Part shown: in pieces, positions 1-13,700 of the stretch | How positions within the stretch are numbered: position 1 is the stretch's first letter | Layout: each line of letters begins with the position of its first letter | DNA from: Lineus longissimus | Taxonomy: Eukaryota; Nemertea; Pilidiophora; Heteronemertea; Lineidae | DNA length: 64,000 bases | NCBI RefSeq assembly: GCF_910592395.1 | Contig: NC_088308.1 | Span: 24,567,501 to 24,631,500, forward strand | Direction of reading: 5' to 3' | The notes under the pieces: generated by a model | Databases searched by the model: none | Told to the model about the DNA's origin: nothing | The model's input: the letters and a program-made list of their open reading frames with translations, nothing else | Program-made: the position numbers and the translations under genes

Positions 1-2280
1 AGCGCACAAAAAAATGCTCATTCTTTGAACTACCATTCAGGGCGAGTCAATCACTGAGACTGATGTTTGTCAAGCCTTTGGGAATCTAGCTGGATAATCA
101 TCAGTCACACATTGGCACGGCATGGAAATGACAAAACGTTATTTCTAGCTACCATTCTGTTAACGTGTCAATCATGGATTGACAAAAAAATCCAACACAA
201 GACTACAGTTTGAAAAGGTTGCTATGCACCAAAACACCCATTTATACCAAATATGCCTTTGACCTTTCATATTCGTGTTATGAGGTACCGGGTAGATGCT
301 TAACTATTTCCATGCGACTTCTAAATATGTCCAATCTTATATCTTCCTTCCTGTGGTTGGCGGACAGGCCTGAGTATATACCTGCATAGTCTGCATTTAC
401 AGAACCTGAAGCTGTAGTGATCACCAGGAACTCAAACTCAATTCCACACTGACAGATTTTGCCTCAAAAGATTATGAAATATGACAATATCATCACCAGC
501 ATTACTCATTTACAATATAAACGGATTTAAGAAAGATTACCGGTCTCACATTTTCCTGAAATATTATTATCACAATTATAGATGATAATTAGAGGATCTG
601 AGAAAGTATGGCGAACAATGGACTAAAACTGAAGCGCAGTATCATTAAGCTTCCCCAGGGGAGCAAACAAGATATCTGAAACTATACCCGGACATCGCTT
701 TTGACCTTTCATTTCATTGTGCGAGGAACTCGGCTAGCACAGCTTATCTATTAAAAGCCTAGCAGAATATAATGTAGCAAAAACAGTTTTTTCTCAAACT
801 CCCGATGTCTAGCTTAAGTATTCAACCCATGACATTAAAGTTTCTAATATTTTCAAGGTACCATGTATATCAAGGACTTGGAAATCTTCAGAACTTTTAG
901 AAGATACTCCATCACCTCAAAGTTATTGAGAAAGAGGTCACAACTGTATTTTGCAGTATAAATAGCACATTTTTGATTGACACCCATTTGAAAGGTCATG
1001 GCATCACAAAATCTACTTCTGGTCAGGAATCAAACTGACACCCTCTATTCCTGCCCGTATCTCAAAAACAGTTATGGTACCGGACGTCAAAGCAAAGCTT
1101 CTTATATCAACTGGACAGAGAGCCATCCATAAAAAACAACTAGATCTTGACAAATGTCAGATGCTATAATTGATAAAAGTCGTTTCTCCTTTCTTTAGCT
1201 ACACGTCTGCTAAATCAAGTGGAGATCATTGCAATAGGCAATGTCCTCCAGTGATGTAGACAGAGAGCTAGCTCAGTATTGAGAAAAAACAGATTTGGAC
1301 AAAGGTCAAATGACCATTACATCGTCTAAACCGGTTGTTAGCTGTTCACAACAGCAACCAGATTGAGGTGATTTACAGAAACAACGTTTTTTCAGACGAA
1401 ATGTCGTTGGAAAGGCTGCTTCTTGCTGCTTCAGGCAGCTTCACCATTTACAAGTTACAGCACAATCTGGAGATGACGTTTACAATAAAAGGGGTTGCAC
1501 AAGTGAAATTGAAATCTACCGAAGACAAAGGCTTTATCATGCAATTTCACATTTCTTCAAAGTATCAGTCTCCATTTCTCTCTTGTAAGCCAATTCGTGG
1601 TAACGAACATCATGACTCAATTGCCCAGAAAGAATATCTGAGCCATCAAGTTTAAAGCACTGCAGAGGAGGATTGAGATTAACTACATTATAAGAAATGC
1701 CCCCGAGAGCTTGAAACCAATTTACTCTGAAGTTCACCAGTAACAGAATGTGAACTTTCTCGATGTAAGTCAATTTGTAGGGAAACAAGGGAAGACATCA
1801 AGTTTTTCTTGGAGCTTGCTCTTTAGCAAAGGTGATTACCTAAGGAGGATACTTACTCTTGACTTTGGGTGATAATGATGGTGGTTTTTAATCAGCTTTT
1901 GGACAGGGTCTGTACCAAAGAGCTTCAAGTCAACTCTTTCTATCGTAGATCTCCACATAACCATTCTGAGGTATCATGGCAGCTCTCATTTCAGCACACA
2001 CTTGAGGTTGACCTAAGAATGACAAAGTGGTGACCAGATCCTGGTTTGAATCAATGACTTTTGGATTGATGCCACGGCCTTCCACTAGGGTAATTTTTTG
2101 TGAGACCAAAGCACTCTGGATTAAGGCACAATTTCATATGAACCCCCCAAACCATAAATCTTTGCAAGACTGTCAACCTAAATCCCTACCATCTCTATTC
2201 TCAACCATGCAAATGACAAACCCGAACAAGCTCCATCGCTAATTGGCCCTACTTGTTTAAAGTGGGGTGTTTGTTGCTAT
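1..2280. other. Intergenic DNA, no gene seen
   Basis: Moderately AT-rich sequence with only short chance ORFs. I see no exon with matching splice sites, no recognisable protein and no structured RNA. Confidence 0.5.
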
Positions 2281-2760
2281 CCCCTCACACGCAACATCGT
2301 GACAGGAATGCAATTACGAACTGACGAGGGACCAGTCCTGTAATGACCACGAACTTCTGCTCCACGTCATTTCTAACCCACTCAAGGCTGAGGAGAAATA
2401 TCTTTGAGCATGGTCTGTTGTGCAGCCAGTATCCAGTTGCACTCAAAGACATTTCAAAAGTGCTGTATATAGTTACAACAGACGAGGGGACTGGTCCCTT
2501 AATGACCATTAGCCACTGCTCAGCATGGTATATAACCCACTCCAGGCTGGAACAGACATGTCTTTGGGATGACATTTTCTATTGTTTTGAGTGGTTTGCT
2601 ATTTGTCCTTGTTTGTCTGTTTCCCAAGCATGCAACATCATGACAAGAATTTTGTTATTGATCAGTCCCTTAATGATCATGAACTGATGCTTAGCATGGT
2701 ATATGACCTCCTAAAAGCTGACTGTAATGTGACCAATTTTTTTGAGCTCTTTATTTTCAT
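2281..2760. repeat. Degenerate tandem repeat, about three units
   Basis: Three diverged units of about 158-172 bp follow each other. Each has a core like 'CAGTCCCTTAATGACCA' (near 2333, 2490 and 2662) followed by a 'CTCAGCATGGTATATAACCCACT'-like tract that varies between units. Units 1 and 3 also share a leader resembling 'GCAACATCGTGACAGGAAT' (2291 and 2632). Short ORFs on both strands here follow the repeat period and look fortuitous. Confidence 0.6.
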
Positions 2761-3983
2761 GGCTTTCAGGAACTAACTAACTGTGATTTGCGAAATAATT
2801 AAAAAAAATATTTTCTTAGAATTTTCCGCAATTCGCAAAAATAGGTGCCAAATTATTCGTGGTTTACCCTACTGCTACCAAGCTAAGACATACTCAACAG
2901 TACATAGGGGGCCTATTTGTTTCCAGAACCAACCTGAAATTAAATGTCACAAAAATGATGGATCATCAGGCGCCAGATAGAAAACTGATGAGATTTGTCA
3001 CGTTGGTAAACGATTTTGAAATAAATGGCTCTTCCAATAGACAATTGACATTTTGATACATTCACCAGAGTACCAATCTTGACTGTAATATGAATTTTAA
3101 TCACAAAAATACTGTCACTAGAATAATTAATAACCATCGCTGACAACATTCATTTTGTGAGCCAATTTTTGCATCTGGTATATCATTCACATCATACCTC
3201 TATAAATAATGAGTCGAGGGTTTCTTTGAGGCAAAAAAAGGATGGATTTTCATATCAGTATTGTAAGCAACTCATGGATAAGATTTCATTTCATACCACC
3301 ATTTGGAATTCAGTTAAAAATAATTTCAATTAGACCTTTTTCAGTCATGCAGAACCTTTTTCTCGCAAGATATATTTGCATTTATCAAATAGAGCCAAGT
3401 ACCTAGCTGTTAGAGGGTTAGGTTTCTAATATGACATTGTGAACCATAAACAAAAACAAATTCTGACAACCAACTTCTAATCTGCAAAAAATGCCATCAA
3501 AATGATTGATCGTGCAGTGCACGCAGTACAGATTAGATAAGCGACAGCTCCGCAAAACCAATTCTTACGCCCGGTACGCCTTTTCATGATACCGTAATGA
3601 AATTCAACTCATGTCTGATCCAATTTTATTCAAACATGGTATAAAAACAGGAAACTGCAAAGGTTGAGGGATAGCAATCACGAGCTATTCAGACTCACTT
3701 AACCAGTCACGAAATTTCTGCTTGAGAGTTTGAGAAATGAAATTACACACTAGGATCTGGCTCATCAAAATTGTATTTGGATCCATTAGGCTGTAAAGAA
3801 GACCTGTCAAGTTTGAGTTTGATGGTAAAGGGGAACTTGAGCAGGAGAAGACAGAGGGGTTAGGTGAACATTCACAAGCAAACGGTCTACTGTGAAATTT
3901 TCTGGAGTGCTTCATATCAACATAGCTTCATATAAGAAGACCAAGTGACTGTACTCCATCAAAACATATTACACCAGATCCAT
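2761..3983. other. Intergenic DNA, no gene seen
   Basis: Only short ORFs in changing frames. Nothing recognised on either strand. Confidence 0.45.
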
Positions 3984-4276
3984 TGAACGAAAATTGATGT
4001 CTAATTTACTATGGTGAAATCTAAATTCACCAAAAAAACCAGTGAAAAAACTTTTGGGACTTAGAACTTTTTTTCATCCATCAGTCAGTTCAAAATTTTG
4101 AAAAATTTTCAAAGAAAAAAAGTTTTGGGACTGATGATGTTACTTCATTTTGAGTAGAAAAAAAAACCAGTGAAAAAAATATTTGGACTTTTTTCATCTT
4201 TCAGTCAGTTCCATATGAATTCACCATGGTAAATCATCATTTCATCATGGTGAATTGGGATTCATTTTCATAAGGG
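3984..4276. mobile_element. MITE-like element with CCATGG-rich imperfect inverted ends
   Basis: The left end (3984-4022) and the reverse complement of the right end (4222-4276) share a pattern: GAAAATTGATG or GAAAATGAATCCC, then AATTCACCATGGTGAA with changes. The interior holds two A-rich blocks that both contain 'ACCAGTGAAAAAA' and 'TCAGTCAGTTC'. It has no coding capacity. The same terminal sequence recurs at 20,376 and 26,631, so this is a dispersed family. The class is not identified. Confidence 0.5.
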
Positions 4277-4479
4277 AAACCAGTTTGATCTTCCGGAACA
4301 GGCATAGCATAACACCAAATGTCAGCTGAAGTCACGTTTTTGTCAGATAAACAAGAAGAAACCTTTCAGAGGTCAGAAAAGGTGTCCTGACAGTACCTTC
4401 TTGCTATTGCAATGAATCTGTTGTGCATGACACACCTATACAATATATTCTTGTCTGCCCAAAAACACCCACCGACTGA
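4277..4479. other. Intergenic DNA
   Basis: No gene or repeat recognised. Confidence 0.4.
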
Positions 4480-5182
4480 TCCTATCACTAGGAGGGATAG
4501 GCAGTGCATAGTAATGAGTCTATCTGCCATCACAGGCAATTGAAAGCAGTGTTGAGCAAACAGTAGCAATGAATAAAGATAGGTGCAAATGAAAGATTTC
4601 AGCCATAGACAAATATAAATGTAAATGTTATGGCTCAGGCCACACATGTCACATTAAACTATTTCCAAGCAAATGCTTCTGACAACCAATACTGTCTTGT
4701 TTTTATAGCAAACAGTCATTTGGCAACCAACCTCCTCTAATCACTATGCATCGCTTCTGTTTTTATAAACAGTTTTATCGATATATTGGCCGTGATGGCA
4801 TATGCTCATCATTATGCATTGCTTCTCTGAGCTTGCTTAAGAAACAACTTTCCATTTAGTACAGTGCTGTCAATGACATATTGTAAAAACACACTGCAAT
4901 ATAAACAGGAACATGTCAAGAAGAGTGCCTCAGGAATTGGAAAGCTGGTGGATCAACCACTCGAAAAATGAAAATCTTTCGGAACCCGAGCCATGTCCCT
5001 GGTTACACTGGACGGCAACAGCGCTCCTAAGTTACCTTACCAACATCCAGATTCCGTAATGAGATAACTTGTCATTGAGATAGGGAAAGGCATCGCATGA
5101 TAATGAGCACATCTGTCATCGTGAGACAATAAAGCAATGTTGACACAAACAGCAGCCATGAATAAAGATGTGTGTGAAGGCC
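4480..5182. repeat. Pair of degenerate direct repeats about 585 bp apart
   Basis: The segments near 4490-4600 and 5079-5180 align along about 105 bp. Shared landmarks, in order, are a 'GATAGGcA' start, 'TAATGAG', 'ATCTgcCATC', 'AAgCA.TGTTGA' and 'CAATGAATAAAGAT'. The region between (4700-4830) also repeats 'ATTATGCAT.GCTTCT'. There is no coding potential. It looks like an old local duplication. Confidence 0.5.
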
Positions 5183-8100
5183 GGTCACTACAAGTCAGCA
5201 GGCTGGTAAGATGGGACCGGTAAGATGCCTTCGAGTTCTCTTGTTTGAGGTGATGGACGTGCTCATAGTTGAGATCACAAATAAGATAAAATGAGAGAAA
5301 AATCCTTTCCCAACACCTCGTAGAGAAGCCAAAATTGGGGGAAGCTAGACCTTCTGTTGCATTCTATCCACAATTCTTCAGTGTGTGAATAAAGAACAGC
5401 AGCAGGGGCTATAGCTTCCTTCCTTTTACCTTACAAGTGAAGCGATCTGATATGAATTTTCTCTGACCATGAGGAGAACCTGAAGCTTAGAAATATAACA
5501 AATACCCCTTGCTGTTCAACCTAAAGATCAGTATTGGTTTTCCTTGGTCAGTGAAAACTGACTCCAAGGAGAATTTTTTTTGTGTCATTTTGATCTGCCT
5601 GTTGCCCTCAGGAATATGATCAGGGCACCTGAAGTGTTCATTTACCCATTGGGTGGAACAGTAACACATACCCAAGCATCAAGGTTGAGATTAGTTTTCT
5701 TTCGTACACTTGCCCACCTTCAATGGCGAATGTTATCCGATTGTTTTTCTGGAATGGATGAGCCAATGCCATATACAGCTTTAGCTCATTTGTCTGTTAA
5801 ATGTACTGTGTCTCGAAACATGGTGATTTTGTTAAGGTCAACATCCACATGCACGCCAAAGCACTTTAAAGCAAGGTCTTAAAATTTCATCAATATTTGA
5901 TCAAGATATTTCATCTAAATGTTCAAATTCAGTTTAGATTTAAATTCGCCTCAATAGTTTGATTCTGACTGAAGATATTCACCAATTCAAGTGATTAAAT
6001 CTTCAAAAGTAGAGGATTAAAAGATTTCAAATCAAACTTCCATGCGAGCTTCAATGGAAGGATAAGGATGGAACCCGACACTGATATTAAGCTTTGACGA
6101 ACAAAATTAGTCTGCATGGAAGAAATGATCCTAAAAACCTTTTAACTCCATGTTCATAAAGTTTCAGAGCAAAGTGGTGGTTTAGGAGTGTTAACACTGT
6201 TTAAATGCAGAGGGAAAATTAAGAATATGTGCAAGTTGTGTATGAGCTATTAAAATAGTGGATCTTCATGTTACGTTTACATATAGCAGTCTACCAAGAC
6301 AAGCGGAACCCTTTTATTCTTTGCCTTCATACAGCCAGCCCCAAAAGGTCTTCTATGGTGCTCAGCAGGGGCAGATTCAAGATTCTGAAAAAGGGATGAG
6401 ATAGAGGGGAAGCCCTGTTCGTTTTAGGATCAATTGAGAACATTTATGGACAAGTCCAAATCTTTCTATAAACCCACCTTTCTGCACCAGCCATTGAATC
6501 AGACACTGCGTTCAATGAAGATAAGATCTAGAATGAGGAAGTAAATATAAGGTTACAGAGCTCCTTCTAATGACAATACAATGATGCTCCTCCACAAAGT
6601 TATTCCAGAACAAGAAGGAAATTATACAGATTAGTGCCAAATGACAGAGTCACTTCCACAGATAATTGTAATTATTCTGGCGATGGATATAAGTAAGTTA
6701 AGGAAAGAACGTAAACTGGTAAGGCGATTTACGACGAAGCATAGAAGCTTTTGAGGACTTTTAGCTCAAGGGCTGTCAATTTTGTATAGGGATCTAGGGT
6801 TCTTAGGACAAATTCATGATACACATGTAGGGTACTACCTCAAGAATGTGTGCATCAAATAAAATATTGGGAGAACTAAATCCCCCATTTTGACAGCCTC
6901 TAATGTAGCGACCATATAACGAAAGTATCTGATGATCACGTCCACTAGAAGATAATTGACTCTAGTGCTACAACTCATCAGCAGTCAACATGAAGAACGA
7001 CCAATTTCGCAATTTACTCTGGTGAGCCATCTTCATGTCAAATGCTTTTTGGTTGACATACATTACAATGTACATGTATTTGGGACATCACGCCTTTTCT
7101 TCACAAAACATGGCATTCTGTAAGCTTCTCTCATCAGTGAGAGCTATGAGAGTGAAATTCTCATTTAATCCACATTCTCTCGCATCCTTAATCACATCTG
7201 ACAGCGACATCAAATATCACTGTACATCCATGATAAATGGGCAAATATTTTTCACATTCTCCGGTGGATGCATTACTTGGGATAAAAACAGTTTTTTCTT
7301 ACTCTTTTTTGCTTGTGTGTTAATATAAGTGGTATGAAAGAAATCCATGCAAGATGTAGTGAGGAATATAAACAGTCTCAGATGAGAGGGCCCACCTTAG
7401 ACATGGGTGGATGAGTAGAAATCATCCGAATCTCAAGATGGCTTAGCTAATGTGCTCTAAACCGCCAAATATCTCTGACTTGTTGTTCCAACCGGTACCA
7501 ATAATCAATAAGGACAGCAGCATCATATCTGAGAAGAAGGACATAAACTGGTATGAAATATTATTCATTTTCTATACAGACACATCTAATTTTTTTAGGG
7601 AGAAGTGATACCCATAACATTTTTCTAACAACCGTTCTTAGCCGGTCTTGTAAAGTCTGTCGAACCACAAATCTTTTCAAAGCTGTCTTACCATTGCTTT
7701 TTGATTAGATTTCCTTTTAGCATGTGGGAGGTTTAGATCAAAGATACACATAAAGAAGTTTCACGGAGGTATAAGAAGCTTACGCGTGAGCCAATCTCAT
7801 CTTTGCGTCTTGGTGGTGGGGAAACCTACCATGTCAAAGAAACACTCAAGTGACTTAAAACTCCATTAATGCATAAGTGTTACATTTTTCAAACTTCAAA
7901 GATGTTTGCTTATGAGGTTAATACCGTCACAACACGACGTACTTCGATCATGATCATATAGACTTCTGTACAAACAAAATCTTATAAGTTGTGTTTTTCG
8001 AGCTAACAGATGGATGATGCTGTTAATCTCAGCTTGTCCCAAGTCAAGTCAATTACAAGTGCTATAGGGAAACCAAGCAAGTCAAAGACACACACCGACA

Positions 8101-10219
8101 ACTTGCATTTTTCATGCAGCTCTTTCAATCCATATCAGAGCCTTCTTAAATCATGGACTCTCATCCCAAATAAAAAGTCTGATATCTACAAATTTGTACG
8201 TGTACATAAGGAAACTTGCCAAGTCAAGACAAACTCCAACGTCTTAAAGGCAGTCTACAGGCAGGAGCCACATTGGTCAGATTAAGTTACACAAAGTCAC
8301 CAATAGGTGTTTCTCCTTCACAGCGACCCCTATTAGCTCCAGCCTCAATCAAAAAATTGTGTATTTTCAGTCAGCATTGCGCAGCTCTTTGATCATGGAC
8401 TCACATCCCAAATAAAAACCTAAAAGCTACGTGTCAACAAGCTATAAGGAGCTTATGTACCTGATATGTATGGTATCCGCTAACAAGATGAGAAACCGTA
8501 GGAAGTATCGTCTTTCAGCGAAAAGGAGATGAAAGGCAAACACTTAGCGATATGTGCGAGGCAGCTGGGGAACGTGGATGGACGACTTATTACTGATTGG
8601 TAGGTTCAACATCCGTGATCGGCTGTGCAAGTATTGACTTGGGCTAAGTCAGGACAATTCCTTCACCATGAGTTATGCCAGATATACATATTGGTTGAAT
8701 GGTCTATTTGAGATGTCGGAAAGCACTGACACTCACATTTCATTGGGATGTGGGTTCAGCAGAGGATAGCATTCGTATTGGGCTAACAGGCTTGCTGTTT
8801 TATAACACTGTGAGATGGGGCCTTTATTGTGAAGGGGACATCATGGCAGGTACTCCTTGTCCCCTTCATATGTATGTATATAAGACAATCTGAGTATTTG
8901 AGATGGCAATGTAATTTCTAACTGCACAGGTACTTTTTTGTTTGGTAAGAAAATGCAAACTAGACAATGAAAATCAAAGAGCCAATTAACAATCGAGATT
9001 TGAAAGAGTACGTAATGAGTCCACAATATTGTGAATGAGTACCCACTGCACAAAAGAAGCAAATCACCAAAAGACAAACTCCAACTAAAAAAGGAAATCT
9101 CTGAGGGCATGTTGAACTCCCAATAGACAAACCTGTGATCAGATCCTAACTGAACGAGAATCCTTCCGAGAAAAACTTTTCCAATCCTAAAATGAATACA
9201 AAAATCTACTATCTCAAGACAGCAATCCTGCGATTAGGTTACTTAAGAATTTAAAACTATCCATAAAAGATATCCGACCAATAATTTCATCTCTAAGTAT
9301 TGAACTTAACTTGTCCACAATTGCTGAATTAGAAGATCGGATGAAAATAAATGTCTAAATCAGTCAACTCAAATTATCCAATTCATCCATCATACTGAGA
9401 TTATTAGAGCACACTGTGACAATTTCCTCCGCAGACACTCCTGCAGCCGTGGTTAAATCACAAACTCCAGGAATACCCTGTCTATGACACTCTGGAAACC
9501 ACGGCTCACTCAATGTCCCACGGATATGGGCTCTCGCATCCAATGAGTATAGAGATTGATTGGGTAGCCAAATTGTGAATTCAGCCCACGCAAGAGATGC
9601 TTTCGAAAGAGCTTGTAAAAAATTCAAAATCCATTAAAGTATCTTTCAGGTTGCGACACTCAAAAGGATTTGTTGGAAGAAAATCACCATAACAACATCA
9701 TGAGCGATCAATACTCTATCTTTTAGGAATATTCGAGTTACCTCATTGTCGCCCTTGCCAGCTGGAGGAATCATTATTTAAGGAGTATATCACAGTCCAG
9801 ATAGAAAAGTATATTGTCAATCACCAGTTCTTCTTTCAAAGGAGGCCAGCTGTTATACTGACGATGAGGCTGCATGGTTACAAAGTCCATTTCCATTGCT
9901 ACCTCTGCTGGGCATGTTTGTCCCAAAGCTTATGAAAGAGTGTGTAGAGCCCTAAAAAGTGCCCTCAGCATTACAATCTCACCACATGTCATGACTTTAT
10001 CTGCACGAGTGGGCAGCTCCTACAATTGCTGAAATTGGGACTGGACCTTTGGATGACAGGTTCATTGACAGCATCAGTGGCCACGCCAGTTCCTCATCAA
10101 CCCCAGAGACAGAGGCCCTGGGGCAACATGACTACAATCCAATCACAACCTACTTAATGATTCAGCTGCCCAAACTGCAATCAACAGGATGTTGAATAAT
10201 ACCGCAGCACGGTGGCTTG
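5183..10219. other. Intergenic DNA, no gene supported
   Basis: ORFs at 5580-5882 (plus), 8010-8285 (plus) and 9364-9627 (minus) are the longest. None matches a family I know or has convincing flanking splice sites. Positions 8110-8200 and 8350-8440 look like a weak direct repeat that shares 'CAGCTCTTT' and 'CATCCCAAATAAAAA'. Confidence 0.45.
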
Positions 10220-10720
10220 GTGATGTCAGTAAACATCCGATTTGACAGCGTTATTAGTATTACCCCAGCCATCCGTTAGAGCAACGAATCGCCAAAGGCA
10301 ATGCAACCAGTTCAATGCCCTGTATAAAACCATGATCTGCGGGGATACAAAAATAATAAGTCTGTTGGCATTGTCGGCAAATGTCAGACAGGAAAACCTA
10401 TTATTTCCTCACAGAAGCAGGAATACAAATTAGACAAGCATTGACGTTGGAATTTCAAGCTTAGCATTAGGCAAACTCTGTTTGTTCAAAAAGATCATCA
10501 AACTCGACAAGAAATATAAGAGACCAACACACCTGCCTTCCCGAGGCAAGATGGCCGAGATGGTCATTACACCTCCCCGTCCAATTGCTTTGATCATCAT
10601 GGGTCAATATAATACCTTCAAATGATATCAGTAAACATCAGACCTGACAAGAACATTATCCCTGGCCCCCAGAGCATACAGTGTGCCAAGGCAAGAGGCA
10701 ATGAATAACCATGATATTGT
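10220..10720. repeat. Degenerate direct repeat pair
   Basis: Positions 10,222-10,338 and 10,624-10,716 share, in the same order, 'TCAGTAAACATC', 'GACA', 'ATTA.CC', 'GAG.AAC/CATA', 'CCAA.GGCAA' and 'AACCATGAT'. This points to an old duplication with a period of about 400 bp. Confidence 0.4.
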
Positions 10721-13700
10721 CGCAATGTTCTCCATTGCTAAGAGGTCTTGGCTCTTCTCATTCTGTGTTCTCTTTCTGGCAAAGTTGATACCGAAAGTGC
10801 GTAATGGCAGAGCTCATAAAAGAGTTAAGAGACTGGTTAAAAAGCATAAATGAGGATGTGATGGACCTCCAAGATCCTCTTTCTCTCTCTCTATCTGTGG
10901 TACTCTCATATTGCCTCATGAGGACATGTTGAATATCAAGGCTCAACAGCGCATACGTAATCCTATCCTAAAGCAAATACGTCCTGACCCCCCAGCGAAT
11001 GACTTGGGCAGAAAATCCGATCAGTGGCTGCCATAATCAAGGTTTGATCTGTAATCTGTTCATAAGCCAACTGGGATATCGATATCAAATGTCTGATCAT
11101 AGCGCATAATGTATAGGCAGGAATTTGTTCCTTAAGGGATGTAACTTGAGACCTTTGCCATCTGTCGAAGCTGGAGGAACTGTATAGGAATGAACTGAAA
11201 GACAACAAACAGCACAATGTTCACAGCATCTTCTTTGGTAGACCATAGCCAAGGAAGGAAAAACTGTTAGTGTTTCCAGTGATAGTTTCTCAGGAATGCA
11301 ATATTTCATGCAAAAAGGCATCGTGGCCAACACATTACATGTAGGAGGAAATCAGCCAACCTGGCCAGAAGAAAAAAAGAGAAGCTTCCCCAGCTTACAG
11401 TACAAGGCTTACAGTATCATATAAGAAGAAGAATTTGGTGAAATCAGGGTAATTTAAAAAGTTTTTTAATGCATTTGACTCAGAATGAAACAAAATCATT
11501 CTTGATAGGAGGCAATGTTTTACAGGCTATTCATGCAATTGCCCAAAGGAAATGAGGCAGCCGTGACAAGTTAGGATGATTTACCAATAGTTAGAGGGGA
11601 TATACAATACATAACAGCCTTGAGGAACAAATTCGAAATGGTAAAGGGTATAATGATGAATTTTCAGTTTTAAGGGCCAGCGATGTTCTTGGAACCAATA
11701 ATGCTCTATCAGACATTCCCACCTGACCTTAGTAGCTAGGAGGTGTTCTGAGAATTGCAGTGTTATGTACCAGAGCGGATATTCCTGATGGACTATACCT
11801 CTCATCGTTCCAACGTTCTATCCTAAACACAATTTTCCTTTAATAGAATAAATTTTTAATATCCCAACGTTGCCTTATTTGATCATGCTATCTGAAGTAG
11901 TCTTTGCAAACACCACCTAAACCTGCCTCAATCGATACACTTGACAATATCGAATGTCCAAAGCATACTGCTCGAAGGCCTAATTACAGCTGCAAACTTT
12001 AAAGGGTAATTGTCTTTAGTCCCAGAGGGATATCGGACAATTTAACCATTGGCGCAAAAGGATTAGCCTGCCTCTTTTGGAAAAATTTTCTCCTTTACCC
12101 TTTGCCTGCAGGCGATGTGCAGAGCCTGTCATGCCATATGTCCATTTGGGCCGGGTGACGTGCATAGCCTGTCATGACCTACATGTAGTGCAGACCGCAT
12201 AATGGCTTCTGCAGTGAAATTGTTAAATCTCAAACCTGCTTTGAGTCTTTGCAGTAGACATTGTCAGATTGATTACAACTATTTGAAAATTCCAACCTAA
12301 CAAAGCTAATCACAAGAGGAAACAGAAGGACACATTGACTACATCTGTCTCCTCGATCAAAGACACCATACATGTAGCTTCCATTATTAATGTAATTCAA
12401 GCTTATTAGTTAGGAAACAAGCAATGGAAATCTTAAACGCAGGAAGTGTTCCGCAGGCTGGGAAATATGGATTAAATCAGATATGTTTTCATGAGGAATT
12501 AATCAACCCTGGGGACAAAGCAAAACCCATTCTTGTAAAACAAATCAAGAAAACATTTGCAGTTATTACTTCCTGTTTTGCACAATACCAGTTAACAATT
12601 CAAATGCGACAGATGTTTGAAACCTCTTTGGAGAGTCTCTGCAATTTTGTAATCTATCAAAATGAACATGAAATAAGCTAAAATTGAGATGAAATGCAAC
12701 AGATTTCCGCAACAAAACTAGTTAATTCCTGATTCGTCTCCCATAATCTTCTTAGCAGCAGGGAACACAGCAAGAAAAACCATCGCTCAAGTCTTGCACA
12801 AATCAAAACCGAGATTCACTGCCAACCAAATGCCTGAAATTGACATCCTAATCAGTTTAATTGAAGGATGAAAAACAGCTCCAGCTTCATCATGAAAGAT
12901 TCAGCTGCTATGCGCACCGAATTCCCATACATCGATCTAGCTAGGAAATTTGGTAACCAATTTATCTGCGATCCAAGGGGAGCGACTGTTTAATTGTAAC
13001 GATATTACTGCCAGGGAGGAGTAGCTTAGACCAATGAAGGTTCGTGTTGTGATTAATTGGAGACGTCTGTGTGTCAAATGCTATTTGCCGCAATGAAGTA
13101 ATTACAGATGGCATTTACGTTCATGCAATACGAAGCCTTAAAAGCTAAAACTTCAGGCTAAGCTTACAGAGATCAACTGAATATTTTGTGTACAGAGAAG
13201 TACAGTAATGTGTGAAAGTTACGCAAATGCTTGTTGTGATTAACATCATCATCATTTCGTAATTCAGTTCGTAATGCCAACAGCACTACATGTACTTTAA
13301 TGGTAGGGCACATCCCGATTCTCACTGTTTTGTATGAATTCGATCTGAGAGCGATGATACAAAGTCGTGAGATTGCTGATCAAGTCATCATATCAGGTGG
13401 CCTCCCATCATAACATGGAGACTGCGCATTCAAACCCAGGCAATGTTTCCTAATCTTCTTACAAACATATCAACAGCTATTTCTCTTTACATTTTAATAC
13501 CGTGAGGGGATTTGACAATTTTAAGTTCTCCACTGAAGAAACTTCAAATCTGCCTGAGCTGTGGTGTATTAAAAATGCAATTTAATTTAGTTTTGCTGGT
13601 GAGGAAGGATATGATTATGAAACAATTTCTTATTCTCAGAAAATGTAAGAACCACACTCTGGACGCGCATAGAAATTACTGGCAACACCTCTTTATGAAC

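Noticed and set aside
5580-5882. 100-codon plus-strand frame and its minus-strand partner
   Set aside because: Parts of the reverse strand looked protein-like, but stops interrupt it and no family could be named.
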